Translations under genes and position numbers: made by a program
The notes under the pieces: model-generated
The model's input: only the letters and a program-made list of their open reading frames with translations
Told to the model about the DNA's origin: nothing
The model's database searches: none
DNA from: Streptomyces sp. NBC_01233
Lineage (GTDB): Bacteria > Actinomycetota > Actinomycetes > Streptomycetales > Streptomycetaceae
Assembly (NCBI RefSeq): GCF_035989305.1
Contig: NZ_CP108514.1
Span: 2,852,501 to 2,916,500, forward strand
Length of the DNA: 64,000 nucleotides
Direction of reading: 5' to 3'
Shown: piece after piece, positions 17,230-25,714 of the stretch
Numbering within the stretch: the stretch's first letter is position 1
Layout: the number at the start of each line of letters is the position of its first letter

Positions 17230-18024
17230 ATGGGTCATCAGGGCAGCCGCGGCGAGCGGCGGATCAGTTCGGTATTCCTCGGCATCTTCGCCGTCATGGC
17301 CGTCACCGGCTGGGCCGTGTGGACGGGGTACTCGACGAGCACCGGGCTCGCGGTGTTCCTCTTCGTGACGTCGGCGTGGATCGTCTCCCTCTGCCTGCAC
17401 GAGTACGCGCACGCCCGCACCGCCCTGCACAGCGGCGACCTCTCGGTGGGCGCCAAGGGCTACTTGACGCTGAATCCGCTGAATTATTCGCACGCGCTGC
17501 TCAGCATCGTGCTGCCGGTGCTCTTCGTGATCCTGGGCGGGCTGGGCCTGCCCGGCGGCGCCGTCTACATCGAGCGCGGCCGGATCCGGGGGCGCTGGAA
17601 GCACAGCCTCATCTCGGCGGCGGGCCCGCTGACCAACGTGGCGTTCGCCGTCATCTGCACGGCGCCGTTCTGGCTGGACGCCCTCGACGGGGTCCCGATG
17701 CCCTTCCGCTACGCCCTCGCCTTCCTGGCCCTGCTCCAGGTCTCGGCGGCGATCCTGAACTTCCTGCCGGTTCCGGGCCTCGACGGCTACGGGGTCATCG
17801 AACCCTGGCTGTCGCACCGGGTGCGCCGCGAGGTGGAGCCGCTGGCGCCGTTCGGCCTGATCGCCGTCTTCGCCCTGCTGTGGATCCCGGAGGTCAACGT
17901 CTTCTTCTTCGGCGTGGTGCGCGACCTGCTGTCCGCACTGGGCGTGTCGGGCCTGGAGACGGACTGCGGCCACGCCCTCTACCGCTTCTGGCAGGACGCC
18001 GGCAGCTTCTGCGAGGCCCCCTGA
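17230..18024 (+). CDS. Site-2 protease family membrane metalloprotease-like protein
   Basis: A 264-residue integral membrane protein of the M50 (site-2 protease) group. The zinc motif HEYAHA is at residue 57 within the second helix, and the second metal-ligand segment is NFLPVPGLDGYG (Asp) near residue 177. About six transmembrane helices are visible. It lacks PDZ or CBS domains, so it resembles the short SpoIVFB/Rv2625-like group without the sensory part. The substrate is unknown. Divergent from the AfsR-like regulator with a 73-bp gap between starts. Confidence 0.88.
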   Translation: MGHQGSRGERRISSVFLGIFAVMAVTGWAVWTGYSTSTGLAVFLFVTSAWIVSLCLHEYAHARTALHSGDLSVGAKGYLTLNPLNYSHALLSIVLPVLFVILGGLGLPGGAVYIERGRIRGRWKHSLISAAGPLTNVAFAVICTAPFWLDALDGVPMPFRYALAFLALLQVSAAILNFLPVPGLDGYGVIEPWLSHRVRREVEPLAPFGLIAVFALLWIPEVNVFFFGVVRDLLSALGVSGLETDCGHALYRFWQDAGSFCEAP

Positions 18025-18043
18025 CGCGGCCCCGCCCGGCCCC

Positions 18044-18226
18044 CTACGAGGTCCGCGCGGCCTTCTCGGCCTTCGCCTTGCGCAGGTAGTACCAGGCCAG
18101 GTTGGACGTGAGCCCCGCGAGCAGCACCCAGACGATCCCGAGGTAGCTGCCCTCCACGAAGGCGACGACGGCCGCGGCCACCGCAAGGACGCAGACGACA
18201 ACGGCGAAGACGGCAAGGCGGGGCAT
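18044..18226 (-). CDS. Small two-helix membrane protein
   Basis: A 60-residue protein with two hydrophobic helices (about 4-25 and 29-47) and a basic C-terminal tail (LRKAKAEKAARTS). A ggagct ribosome site lies before the ATG at 18226. Not recognised beyond being a conserved-looking small membrane protein; no function can be assigned. Confidence 0.6.
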   Translation of the reverse strand: MPRLAVFAVVVCVLAVAAAVVAFVEGSYLGIVWVLLAGLTSNLAWYYLRKAKAEKAARTS

Positions 18227-18240
18227 GGGAAGAGCTCCTC

Positions 18241-18278
18241 GGGGACACTGAACGGGGTCGAGCCCCTCCAGTGTCCCC
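18241..18278 (-). terminator. Hairpin between npdG and the small membrane gene
   Basis: A perfect 10-bp stem (ggggacactg / cagtgtcccc) with a further GC-paired inner loop lies 40 bp downstream of npdG and just before the ribosome site of the next gene. Confidence 0.65.
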
Positions 18279-18317
18279 CATGCCCCGCAGTGCTGCCGTA
18301 AGGTCCGGCCGCCCGGC

Positions 18318-19022
18318 TCAGACGTCCGTGAGGCGCAGGCCCGCGTGGGCCTTGTAGCGGCGGTTGGTGGAGATGAGGTTGGCGACCAGGGATTCGACCT
18401 GGTGGGCGTTGCGCAGGCGGCCCGCGAAGACGCCGCGCATGCCGGGGACGCGGGCGGCGAGGGCCTGGACGATGTCCGTGTCGGCGCGGGATTCGCCGAG
18501 GACCATCACGTCGGTGTCGATCTCGTCGATCGACTCGTCCTGCAGGAGGACCGCCGAGAGGTGGTGGAAGGCCGCCGTGACGCGGGAGTCGGGGAGGAGG
18601 GCGGCGGCCTGCTGGGCGGCGCTGCCCTCTTCGACCTGGAGGGCGTAGGCGCCCTGCTTGTCGAAGCCCAGCGGGTTGACGCAGTCCACGACGAGCTTGC
18701 CCGCGAGGTCTTCGCGCAGGGCTTCGAGGGTCTTGGCGTGGCCCTCCCACGGCACCGCGATGATCACGATGTCGCTGCGGCGCGCGCACTCGGCGTTGTC
18801 GGCGCCCTCCACCCCGAGGCCCAGTTCGCCGGCGGCGGTCCGGGCGCGGTCGGCGGCACGGGAGCCGATGATCACCTTCTGGCCGGCCCTGGCGAGCCGG
18901 TAGGCGAGGCCCCGGCCCTGGTCGCCGGTGCCGCCGAGGACGCCGACGACGAGGCCGGACACGTCCGGCAGCTCCCACGGGTCCTTGACCGGCGGCTTCT
19001 GCGTGCTGTCTGAGGAAGTCAT
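18318..19022 (-). CDS. npdG: NADPH-dependent F420 reductase
   Basis: A 234-residue Rossmann protein that exchanges hydride between NADPH and coenzyme F420. The NADP-binding loop is GVLGGTGDQGRG near residue 27, followed by IIGSRAADRA, which reads the 2'-phosphate. The length and the terminal HAGLRLTDV block suit the Fno/NpdG family. ATG 19022 is chosen over an upstream in-frame extension that lacks homology. Monocistronic by its flanking hairpin. Confidence 0.92.
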   Translation of the reverse strand: MTSSDSTQKPPVKDPWELPDVSGLVVGVLGGTGDQGRGLAYRLARAGQKVIIGSRAADRARTAAGELGLGVEGADNAECARRSDIVIIAVPWEGHAKTLEALREDLAGKLVVDCVNPLGFDKQGAYALQVEEGSAAQQAAALLPDSRVTAAFHHLSAVLLQDESIDEIDTDVMVLGESRADTDIVQALAARVPGMRGVFAGRLRNAHQVESLVANLISTNRRYKAHAGLRLTDV

Positions 19023-19117
19023 GGGGGCGAGGGTACTGCCGGGTAGGCCACAGTCGAAGGGGAGGGAACGCTCCCGTACTGCTCCCCTATGTCCCTTCCA
19101 TGCGGCAGGATGCCGCC

Positions 19118-19723
19118 ATGGACGCCGTGAGGGTCGCGCTGCTGCGCGAGGTGCTCGCCGGTACGCAGTGGCCGGGCGCCGCCCGCCGCTTCGCAGGTTC
19201 GCTGCGCCGGTCCGTCGTACCGGCCGGCGGGAACCTGCTGCTGGTGGGGACGGAGGGCTACGAGCCCTGGCATCTGGCGGCGCACCTGGTGGACGAGGCC
19301 GCATGGTCGGGTCTGCCGGAGCTGGCGCCCACGCTCGTACGCCACCGGGTGCGGCCCGGAGAGCCGGCGCACCTGTCGGTGGGGCTGGGCAGGCTGGCGG
19401 CGGCCCGGCGCGGGCACACGCTGCTGGTGGTGGCGCCCGGGGAGCCGGGCGAGGGGCTGCTGGAGCGCGTCCACGAAGCCCGGCGCGCGGGGGCGACCGT
19501 CCTGTCCCTGGACGGCGGGGATCCGGATCTGGGCACGCTCGCGCACGAGGTGCTGTCGGTGCCGGAGGCAGGCGCCGAACTGAACCTGGACACGGTGCAG
19601 CACCTGGTCAGCGCGGCGGCCGGGGAGAACGGCCTGCCGGTGCAGCGCGGGCCGCGCCGTTTCCGGGACCGGCTGGCACGGCTGGCCGACCAGTTGACCG
19701 CGCCGCCGCCCAGCCGCTGGTAG
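19118..19723 (+). CDS. Conserved hypothetical protein
   Basis: A 201-residue protein I do not recognise. It is soluble, with a probable Rossmann-like alternation in the middle ([33 protein letters not shown]), and a basic C-terminus ([14 protein letters not shown]). ATG 19118 has a gcagga element 8 bp upstream; ATG 19100 in the same frame is possible. It starts divergently from npdG. Codon bias is fully streptomycete, so it is likely real. Confidence 0.6.
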   Translation: MDAVRVALLREVLAGTQWPGAARRFAGSLRRSVVPAGGNLLLVGTEGYEPWHLAAHLVDEAAWSGLPELAPTLVRHRVRPGEPAHLSVGLGRLAAARRGHTLLVVAPGEPGEGLLERVHEARRAGATVLSLDGGDPDLGTLAHEVLSVPEAGAELNLDTVQHLVSAAAGENGLPVQRGPRRFRDRLARLADQLTAPPPSRW

Positions 19724-19766
19724 CCGGGACCGCGCGCGCTGCCCGGCCGCCGGTGGCGCCGGACCG

Positions 19767-20003
19767 TCAGGAGGGCGTGCCCTCTTCTTCCTCGCGGGTC
19801 TTGTCGTTCCACTTGGGGTCGTTCTGCCATTCGAGGTTGCGTTCCTGCGCCGTCTCCATGGCGTGGCCCGCCGCCTCGGGCGTCTCGTACGGGCCGAAAC
19901 GGTCCTTCGCCGGGCACTCGGGGCCTTCTTCGACCTTGTTGTGGACCAGGCAGTAGTACCACTCGCCCGCTTTGCCCACCTGGCGCTTCTTGAACAGGGC
20001 CAT
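19767..20003 (-). CDS. Small conserved hypothetical protein next to map
   Basis: A 78-residue hydrophilic protein with a conserved-looking core ([20 protein letters not shown], then [16 protein letters not shown]) and an acidic C-terminal tail. The WYYC...C pair could be structural. It starts divergently from map, 72 bp away. Unknown function. Confidence 0.7.
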   Translation of the reverse strand: MALFKKRQVGKAGEWYYCLVHNKVEEGPECPAKDRFGPYETPEAAGHAMETAQERNLEWQNDPKWNDKTREEEEGTPS

Positions 20004-20075
20004 CGTTGTCAGGCTCCTCTCGTTACCGCTCTCTGCCGCCATGCTGCCCCATCCCCGCTGGATACACTCGCTTGC

Positions 20076-20933
20076 ATGTCTGGCCAGTCGCTGCTCGTAC
20101 CAGGCGAGCTTTCTCCCGTCCGTTCCGTTCCCGGAAACATCCGCCGGCCCGAGTACGTGGGCAAGCCCGCGCCCACTCCGTACACCGGACCGGAGGTGCA
20201 GACGGCCGAGACCATCGAGGCCATGCGCATCGCCGGCCGGATCGCCGCCCAGGCGATGGAAGAGGCCGCCAAGCTGATCGCGCCGGGGGTGACCACCGAC
20301 GAGCTCGACCGGGTCGCCCACGCGTACATGTGCGACCACGGCGCCTATCCCTCGACGCTCGGCTACCGCGGTTTCCCGAAGTCGCTGTGCTCCTCCGTGA
20401 ACGAGGTCATCTGTCACGGCATCCCGGACTCCACCGTCCTGCGCGACGGCGACATCGTGAACCTCGACGTGACCGCGTACATCGGCGGGGTGCACGGCGA
20501 CAACAACGCCACCTACCTGTGCGGGGAGGTGGACGAGGAGTCGAAGCTGCTCGTCGAGCGCACCCGCGAGGCGCTGAACCGCGCCATCAAGGCCGTCAAG
20601 CCGGGCCGCCAGATCAACATCATCGGCCGGGTCATCGAGTCGTACGCGAAGCGCTTCGGCTACGGCGTGGTCCGGGACTTCACCGGCCACGGCATCAACT
20701 CCTCCTTCCACTCCGGCCTGATCATTCCGCACTACGACAGCCCGCACGCCACGACCGTCATCGAGCCCGGCATGACCTTCACCATCGAGCCGATGCTGAC
20801 CCTGGGCACCCACGAGTACGACATGTGGGCGGACGGCTGGACCGTCGTCACGAAGGACCGCAAGCGGACCGCGCAGTTCGAGCACACGCTGGTGGTGACG
20901 GACTCGGGGGCGGAGATCCTGACCCTGCCGTAG
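20076..20933 (+). CDS. map: Type I methionine aminopeptidase
   Basis: A 285-residue pita-bread enzyme that removes the initiator Met. Metal ligands are visible in order: [19 protein letters not shown] (two Asp), [11 protein letters not shown] (His), MTFTIEPML (Glu) and AQFEHTLVV (Glu). The 40-residue N-terminal extension contains the PxxP-like segment seen in actinobacterial MapB-type proteins. ATG 20076 gives the family N-terminus. Confidence 0.95.
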   Translation: MSGQSLLVPGELSPVRSVPGNIRRPEYVGKPAPTPYTGPEVQTAETIEAMRIAGRIAAQAMEEAAKLIAPGVTTDELDRVAHAYMCDHGAYPSTLGYRGFPKSLCSSVNEVICHGIPDSTVLRDGDIVNLDVTAYIGGVHGDNNATYLCGEVDEESKLLVERTREALNRAIKAVKPGRQINIIGRVIESYAKRFGYGVVRDFTGHGINSSFHSGLIIPHYDSPHATTVIEPGMTFTIEPMLTLGTHEYDMWADGWTVVTKDRKRTAQFEHTLVVTDSGAEILTLP

Positions 20934-21006
20934 CGGGTCCCGGCGGGATCCCAGCCGGATCCCCGGGGCGGACCTTTTTGCCGACAAGACGTCGGGAACA
21001 CATTGA

Positions 21007-21022
21007 CTTAGGCAAGCCTAAG
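21007..21022 (+). promoter_or_regulatory. Iron box upstream of heme oxygenase
   Basis: The perfect palindrome cttaggcaagcctaag matches the core of DtxR/IdeR/DmdR sites (TTAGGNNNNCCTAA-type). It directly precedes an aggagg element and a leader, so iron-replete DmdR would repress heme oxygenase. Confidence 0.8.
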
Positions 21023-21031
21023 TAGGAGGAT

Positions 21032-21060
21032 CAGGCGTGGCGGCACTGCCGCCACGCCTG
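21032..21060 (+). terminator. Hairpin in the heme oxygenase leader, terminator-like
   Basis: A near-perfect stem (caggcgtggcgg with complement, tiny loop) is followed by a pyrimidine run starting ttt. It lies between the iron box and the hmuO start, in the transcript leader, so it could be an attenuator or mRNA-stability element rather than the end of another gene. Confidence 0.5.
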
Positions 21061-21159
21061 TTTCCTCTTCCTGGAGGTCCGCCTTGGACGCCTTCTCTAC
21101 GGTCATCCGCGTCGCTTCGCACGAGCAGCACACCGAGGCCGAGACGTCGACCTTCATGA
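21037..21159 (+). CDS. Possible 40-residue leader peptide overlapping hmuO
   Basis: A GTG at 21037 lies 7 bp after a strong aggagg (21024-21029). The frame runs 40 codons, ends TGA inside hmuO, and is +1 relative to hmuO. It encodes a Pro/Arg/Ser-rich peptide beginning MAALPPRLFPLPGG. Its first codons form the leader hairpin. It may be a translated leader or coincidence; no homology is recognised. Confidence 0.3.
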   Translation: MAALPPRLFPLPGGPPWTPSLRSSASLRTSSTPRPRRRPS

Positions 21160-21731
21160 GCGACCTGCTCGGCGGACGGCTCGGCGTGGACGCGTACACG
21201 CGCTACACCGAACAGCTGTGGTTCGTGTACCGGGCCCTGGAGGATGCGGCCGAGTCCCTCAGGAACGATCCGGTGGCCGGCCCGTTCATCCGGCCCGAGC
21301 TGATGCGCGTCGCCGAGATCGAGCGCGACCTCGCCCACCTGCTGGGCCCAAACTGGCGGGAGAACGTGGTGGCGCTGCCCGCGACGCAGGCGTACGCCGC
21401 CCGCGTGGCCGAGTGCGCGGCCGAGTGGCCGGGCGGGTACGTCGCCCACCACTACACCCGCTACCTGGGCGACCTCTCCGGCGGCCAGATCATCCGCGAC
21501 AAGGCCGAGCGCACCTGGGGCTTCGAGCGCAAGGGCGACGGCGTCCGGTTCTACGTCTTCGCGGACATCTCCAATCCGGCGGCCTTCAAGCGGACCTACC
21601 GCGAGCTGCTGGACGCGATCGCCGCGGACGACCTGGAGAAGCAGCGCATCATCGACGAGTGCAAGCGCGCCTTCGACTTCAACGGCGCGGTCTTCCGCGA
21701 GCTGGGCGAGGAGTTCCGGCTCAGCGCGTAG
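21084..21731 (+). CDS. hmuO: Biliverdin-producing heme oxygenase
   Basis: A 215-residue heme oxygenase that opens heme to release Fe2+, biliverdin and CO. The proximal His lies in HEQHTEAET near residue 16, and the distal helix carries the diagnostic GDLSGGQ near residue 129. The length equals that of corynebacterial HmuO. The TTG at 21084 has ggagg 6 bp upstream. Regulation by iron through the adjacent iron box is likely. It supplies the final step for heme brought in by the HtaA/HmuTUV system encoded next to it. Confidence 0.93.
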   Translation: MDAFSTVIRVASHEQHTEAETSTFMSDLLGGRLGVDAYTRYTEQLWFVYRALEDAAESLRNDPVAGPFIRPELMRVAEIERDLAHLLGPNWRENVVALPATQAYAARVAECAAEWPGGYVAHHYTRYLGDLSGGQIIRDKAERTWGFERKGDGVRFYVFADISNPAAFKRTYRELLDAIAADDLEKQRIIDECKRAFDFNGAVFRELGEEFRLSA

Positions 21732-21735
21732 CCCC

Positions 21736-21753
21736 GGCGGGGCCGGCCCCGCC
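21736..21753. terminator. Short GC palindrome after hmuO
   Basis: A perfect 18-bp palindrome (ggcggggccggccccgcc) begins 5 bp after the hmuO stop. It could terminate hmuO and the convergent small gene. Confidence 0.4.
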
Positions 21754-21777
21754 GATCAGTGGACCGGCCCCCGCCGA

Positions 21778-22047
21778 TCAGCGGAGCCGGCGCAGGGCCG
21801 TCCGCGAGACGTCGAGGGACTCGACGGCACAGCGCGGGCCGTTCCACACCGGGACCCGGTCGCCCGCCTCGCGCACCCGGTCCTCCTCGGCCGCGATCTC
21901 CTCCCGCCAGGCCGGCATCTCCGCGGGCGGTTCGACGTCGCCGTCCAGTACCCGGGCGGCGACGGACCCGGGCGAGATCACCGAGCGCCCGTCCCCGTCG
22001 ACGATGAGGGCGGAGGTGCGCAGGGGGCCGAGGGCCATTCCGCTCAC
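21778..22047 (-). CDS. Hypothetical 89-residue protein, possibly a truncated gene
   Basis: It follows the PhzF gene by 24 bp on the same strand. The sequence contains PLRTSALIVDGDGRSVISPGS and, near the end, VPVWNGPRCAVESLDVSRTALR. From memory this resembles the first third of longer actinobacterial proteins, so the frame may be a truncated remnant; this is not certain. The end falls at a short direct repeat (gccgatcag, near 21751 and 21773). Start GTG 22047 or ATG 22038. Confidence 0.45.
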   Translation of the reverse strand: MSGMALGPLRTSALIVDGDGRSVISPGSVAARVLDGDVEPPAEMPAWREEIAAEEDRVREAGDRVPVWNGPRCAVESLDVSRTALRRLR

Positions 22048-22071
22048 GCGCGGCAGCCTGACGGCAGACGA

Positions 22072-22749
22072 TCACCCGTGGGGGGCCACCGGTGTGACCG
22101 CCCGGGCGAAGCGGACGCGGCCGCCGATCTCGACGGTGCCGTCGGGGCCGGGGGCGGTGAGGATCTGGGAGCCGGCGCCCTGGGTGATGTTCAGGGCGCG
22201 GTTCAGCTGGGCCGTCAGCAGGATCGCGGCCGAGCCGGTGGCTTCGTCCTCGGCGATGATCCCGTCGGGGCGGCGCGGGAAGCCTCGGGCCCGCACGCGG
22301 CCCGCGGTCTCGTCCTCCCACGCCCAGGCGTAGAGCCAGCCCTCGCCCGGCGGCGGGGCCGGGAGCGCCTCGACCTCGGCGACGGATCCGTACTGCTCGG
22401 TGCGCTTGCCCTCGACCCACTCGGCGCGGGCCGTGATCCAGGTGAACTCCCCGTCGTCCCGGGCCCATACGGATCCGGCGGGCGGCTGGAGCTCCTCGAT
22501 GTCCAGCAACCACGCGACCCCGACCAGCGGATGTCCGGCGAAGGACATCCGCGTGCCGGGGGTGCGGATGTCGACGACCCCGCGCTCGGGGTCGTCGATG
22601 AACACCGTCTCGCTGTATCCGAGTTCGGCGGCCAGCGCCTGCCGGGACGCGTCGTCGGGGCAGGTCCGGCCGTCGCGTACGACACCGAGCAGGTTGCCGT
22701 ACCGGCCGTCACCCGCGCAGAAGACCTTCAGCACGTCGAGATCGTTCAC
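22072..22749 (-). CDS. PhzF family isomerase-like protein
   Basis: A 225-residue PhzF-fold protein (two halves of diaminopimelate epimerase-like fold). Recognisable blocks are VFCAGDGRYGNLLGVV, LGYSETVFIDD, MSFAGHPLVGVAWLL and DEATGSAAILLTAQL. It is shorter than typical members (about 280), and the usual catalytic Glu context is altered. Function unknown. A second, full-length PhzF-family gene is at 33,467-34,333. GTG 22749 is the start by homology. Confidence 0.8.
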   Translation of the reverse strand: MNDLDVLKVFCAGDGRYGNLLGVVRDGRTCPDDASRQALAAELGYSETVFIDDPERGVVDIRTPGTRMSFAGHPLVGVAWLLDIEELQPPAGSVWARDDGEFTWITARAEWVEGKRTEQYGSVAEVEALPAPPPGEGWLYAWAWEDETAGRVRARGFPRRPDGIIAEDEATGSAAILLTAQLNRALNITQGAGSQILTAPGPDGTVEIGGRVRFARAVTPVAPHG

Positions 22750-22768
22750 GCGGGAATTCAAGCACGGC

Positions 22769-24181
22769 TCAGACCTGGGCCGTGCGCCGCCTGCGCGCGA
22801 GGAACATCGCGCCCGCGCCGGCCGCGACGGCCACGCCGGAGGTGGTGAGCAGGACCGCGGCCGGGATCTCGGCGCCGGTGTCGGCGAGGTTGCCGCCGGC
22901 GGAGCCGCCACCGCCCACGCTGGCGCCCGTACCGCCCGTGGTGCCGGTGCCCCCCGCAGCGCCGGTCGTGCCGCCCGTCGTCGTCGGCAGGGTGGCGTCC
23001 TTGTCCACGGCCACGGAGAAGGTGAGCGGGTCGATCGCGTCGCCCGCCTTGTACATGGAGCCGGTGGTGTCGTTGGCGAAGGCCGCCGCGCCCTCGGCGG
23101 TGAAGGCGGCCGGGACGGCGTTCAGGGCGAGCACGCCGTTCTTGGTCTTGTAGTCGGTTTTTGACAGGTCGAGCGTGGCGAAGGGGACGGCCGTCTTGCT
23201 GCCCGAGGCGTTCTTGACGTCCAGATAGAGGGTGCCGGCCTTGCCGGTGGCGTCCATGCGGGGGTTGGCGAAGGTCATGTCGATGCCGTGGGCCGCGTAC
23301 TGGAAGCGGAGGTTGCCCTCGAAGGAGGCGTTCAGCTTCTGCTTCTTGACGTCCAGCTCACCCTTGCCGAAGGCGAAGTCGTACAGCTCTCCGTTCCTGG
23401 CGGCCCCGCCGGCCGGGGTGATCGAGCCGGCGCCCAGCACGTACCTGCGGAAGGACTCCTTCACGCCCCACGTCAGCTTGCCGCCGAGGACCTTCTGCAC
23501 GCCGTCGGCCGGAGCGGTGGGCTGCGGGGCGGTGGGCGCGGGCTTCGTGGGGGTGGGCTTCGGCGGGGTGGGCTCGGGGTCCGGGGTGGGCTGCTTGAAG
23601 TCCAGCTTCGCGGTGAGCGGGTCGCCCGCCTTGTCCTCGTAGCCCGGCGAACCGAGCGCGTCGGCCGCCTCCTTGGTGAGCGTGGTCGCCAGGTTGGTCA
23701 TCGCCTGGCCGGCGAAGGCCACCTTGGCCAGCGGCACGTCCTGCGTCGTCGTACCGGCCTTGGTGACGTCCGCGGTGAGCTTCCCGGTGCCGGTGTCGAT
23801 ACGGAAGTCCGAGAGCGTGACCTCGAAGCCGTGGCCGGTCGGCGGGGCCGGCGAGGAGAAGGTGACGCTGCCCTTGAAGGCCGCCTTCACCACGTGGCCG
23901 CCGGCCGGGTCGTACTGCCCGGTCGGCTCGACGAAGCGCAGCGTGCCGTCCTCGTTCTGCCTGGCGCCGTCCGCCACGGTGATGGTGCCCTTGGCCATGC
24001 CGGTCACGTAGGCGCGGTAGCTCGCGAGCACGCCCCAGTCGAGGGAGCCTCCGATGATCTCCATCGGTGCGGTCGGGGGCCCGCCCGCGGCGGTGGCGGG
24101 CAGGGCAAAGGCGGTGGAGCCGAGCGCGGCGGCGGTGAGGACGGCGGCCGCGAGGGCGATCGGGCGGCGGATGGACGACAT
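22769..24181 (-). CDS. HtaA-domain heme-binding surface protein with LAXTG sorting signal
   Basis: A 470-residue secreted protein with a Sec signal peptide (about 1-36) and two HtaA domains, each starting with the signature GG.L.WGV..S.R.YV.G (about residues 43 and 245). A Pro/Thr-rich linker separates them. The C-terminus has a Gly/Thr linker, the sortase motif LADTG, a hydrophobic helix and RRRR. HtaA domains bind heme at the cell surface in corynebacteria and hand it to HmuT. The LAXTG-type signal suits class E sortase. It follows the second htaA-type gene by 46 bp in one operon. Confidence 0.92.
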   Translation of the reverse strand: MSSIRRPIALAAAVLTAAALGSTAFALPATAAGGPPTAPMEIIGGSLDWGVLASYRAYVTGMAKGTITVADGARQNEDGTLRFVEPTGQYDPAGGHVVKAAFKGSVTFSSPAPPTGHGFEVTLSDFRIDTGTGKLTADVTKAGTTTQDVPLAKVAFAGQAMTNLATTLTKEAADALGSPGYEDKAGDPLTAKLDFKQPTPDPEPTPPKPTPTKPAPTAPQPTAPADGVQKVLGGKLTWGVKESFRRYVLGAGSITPAGGAARNGELYDFAFGKGELDVKKQKLNASFEGNLRFQYAAHGIDMTFANPRMDATGKAGTLYLDVKNASGSKTAVPFATLDLSKTDYKTKNGVLALNAVPAAFTAEGAAAFANDTTGSMYKAGDAIDPLTFSVAVDKDATLPTTTGGTTGAAGGTGTTGGTGASVGGGGSAGGNLADTGAEIPAAVLLTTSGVAVAAGAGAMFLARRRRTAQV

Positions 24182-24227
24182 GGCTGGGGACTCCCGGGGG
24201 ACAAGGAAGGGGAAGGAGGAAGGGGAA

Positions 24228-25598
24228 CTACTCGGCGGCCGCACGCCGCTTGCGGACCACCAGGAAGGCGGCGCCGCCGGCCAGGACCAGTACGGCCACG
24301 GCCAGGGCGATGAACAGCCCGGTACTGGAGGACTGCTCGGCCTTCGCGGCGGGAGCGGGCTCGGCGGCCGGCGACGCGGGCGCGGGCGAGGCCGTGGAGC
24401 CCAGGTCGGGCAGCGCCGGCAGCTTCGCGGTGGCGTCGAGGGCGACGGCGAGCGAGACGGGATCCATCTCCGTGCCCGCCTTGTACATCGAGTTGAAGGC
24501 CTGCGATCCGCCCTCGGTGAGGACGGTCGGCGCTTCGGTCAGGGTGGCCAGTCCGCCCTCGGTCTTCAGGCCCTTGGCGTCGAACTCCACCAGCGGGACG
24601 GCGTTCTTCGTCTCGCCGCCGGTGGTCACGTCCGCGGACAGGACGCCCTTGCCGTTGTCCACCTTGACGCCCACCTTGCCGAGCTTGAGGTCCAGATGGG
24701 CGCCGGTGAACTGGACGGTGCCGGAGAAGGCCGCGTCAAGAGTGCCTTTCCCGCCGTCGTACGCGCCCTTGCCCTGCGGGAAGCGGAACAGCGCGCCGCC
24801 GTCCTGGGCACCCTCGGCGAGGGTCCACTCGCCCTGGCCGACCGAGCCGGTGACGTACTCGCGGAAGGTGCGGCGCACCCCCCAGTCGACGGCGGCGTCG
24901 GCGAAGGCGCCCTGCGTCTGCGGGGTCTGCGCCGTGGCGCCCGGCTGCGGGGTCGCCGACGGCGAGGGCTCCTCGGCCGGGGCGGCCTTGACGTCGGCGG
25001 AGAGCGAGACGGGGTCGAGCTGCGTGCCGGCCGCGTAGTAGCCGGCGAAGGCCTGGGCGCCCTGCGCGGTGAGGGTGGCGGGGATGTTCGCGAGGGTCAG
25101 CGGGCTGGCGCCGCCCTTCATGTTGATGCCGCCGAGGCCGAGCGTGGCGAAGGGCACCTGGGACTGGTTGCTGACCGCGCCGGTGTCCTTGGCCTTGCTG
25201 GAGACGTCCACATACAGGGTGCCGCTGCCCCCGCTGATCTTGACGGTGGGGCGGCTGACGGTCATGTCCAGCTCGTGGACCCCGTCGGGCTTCTGGTGTC
25301 CCCGGAAGGTCACCCCGCCCGAGTAGGAGGCTTCGAAGGTGCCGGAGCCCGGGTCGTAGGAGCCGGCCGCCGAGTGGAACCGGAACAGACTGCCGCCGAC
25401 CGTGGCGGCTCCGCTCTTCAGCGTGAAACCGCCTTTTGCGACCGGACCGGTGACATAACTCTGGAAAGACGATTTGATACCCCAGTCGAGCCGACCCCCC
25501 TGCACGGTGCCCGCGTGGGCGGCGGTCGCCGGGAGCAGGGCCCCCAACAGGGCCGCCAACAGCGTGACGGCGAACGCGCGGACGGGTCTTGCGGACAT
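24228..25598 (-). CDS. HtaA-domain heme-binding membrane protein
   Basis: A 456-residue exported protein with a signal peptide ending near TAAHA and two HtaA domains (starts GGRLDWGIKSSFQSYVTG and DWGVRRTFREYVTG). A Pro/Ala/Glu linker and a C-terminal helix with RKRR tail follow. Unlike its neighbour it has no clear sortase motif: the equivalent position reads QSSSTG, so it may remain membrane-embedded. It is the first gene of the operon and starts divergently from hmuT across an iron box. The two proteins could relay heme from wall to membrane. Confidence 0.92.
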   Translation of the reverse strand: MSARPVRAFAVTLLAALLGALLPATAAHAGTVQGGRLDWGIKSSFQSYVTGPVAKGGFTLKSGAATVGGSLFRFHSAAGSYDPGSGTFEASYSGGVTFRGHQKPDGVHELDMTVSRPTVKISGGSGTLYVDVSSKAKDTGAVSNQSQVPFATLGLGGINMKGGASPLTLANIPATLTAQGAQAFAGYYAAGTQLDPVSLSADVKAAPAEEPSPSATPQPGATAQTPQTQGAFADAAVDWGVRRTFREYVTGSVGQGEWTLAEGAQDGGALFRFPQGKGAYDGGKGTLDAAFSGTVQFTGAHLDLKLGKVGVKVDNGKGVLSADVTTGGETKNAVPLVEFDAKGLKTEGGLATLTEAPTVLTEGGSQAFNSMYKAGTEMDPVSLAVALDATAKLPALPDLGSTASPAPASPAAEPAPAAKAEQSSSTGLFIALAVAVLVLAGGAAFLVVRKRRAAAE

Positions 25599-25625
25599 GA
25601 ACGTCCCCTCCCGGGTCTGGCTAAG

Positions 25626-25644
25626 CAAGGTTAGGCTAACCTAA
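25626..25644. promoter_or_regulatory. Iron box between htaA-type operon and hmuTUV
   Basis: The 19-mer caaggttaggctaacctaa matches the DtxR/IdeR/DmdR consensus at 17 of 19 positions by eye. It lies in the 116-bp gap between divergent starts, so one site could control both operons. Confidence 0.88.
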
Positions 25645-25714
25645 GTTAAGCGCGGCCGGGTTCGTAACCCCCCGGTCCCCAGAACCTCAGTCGGACGACC
25701 AGGACGGTGCCTTC

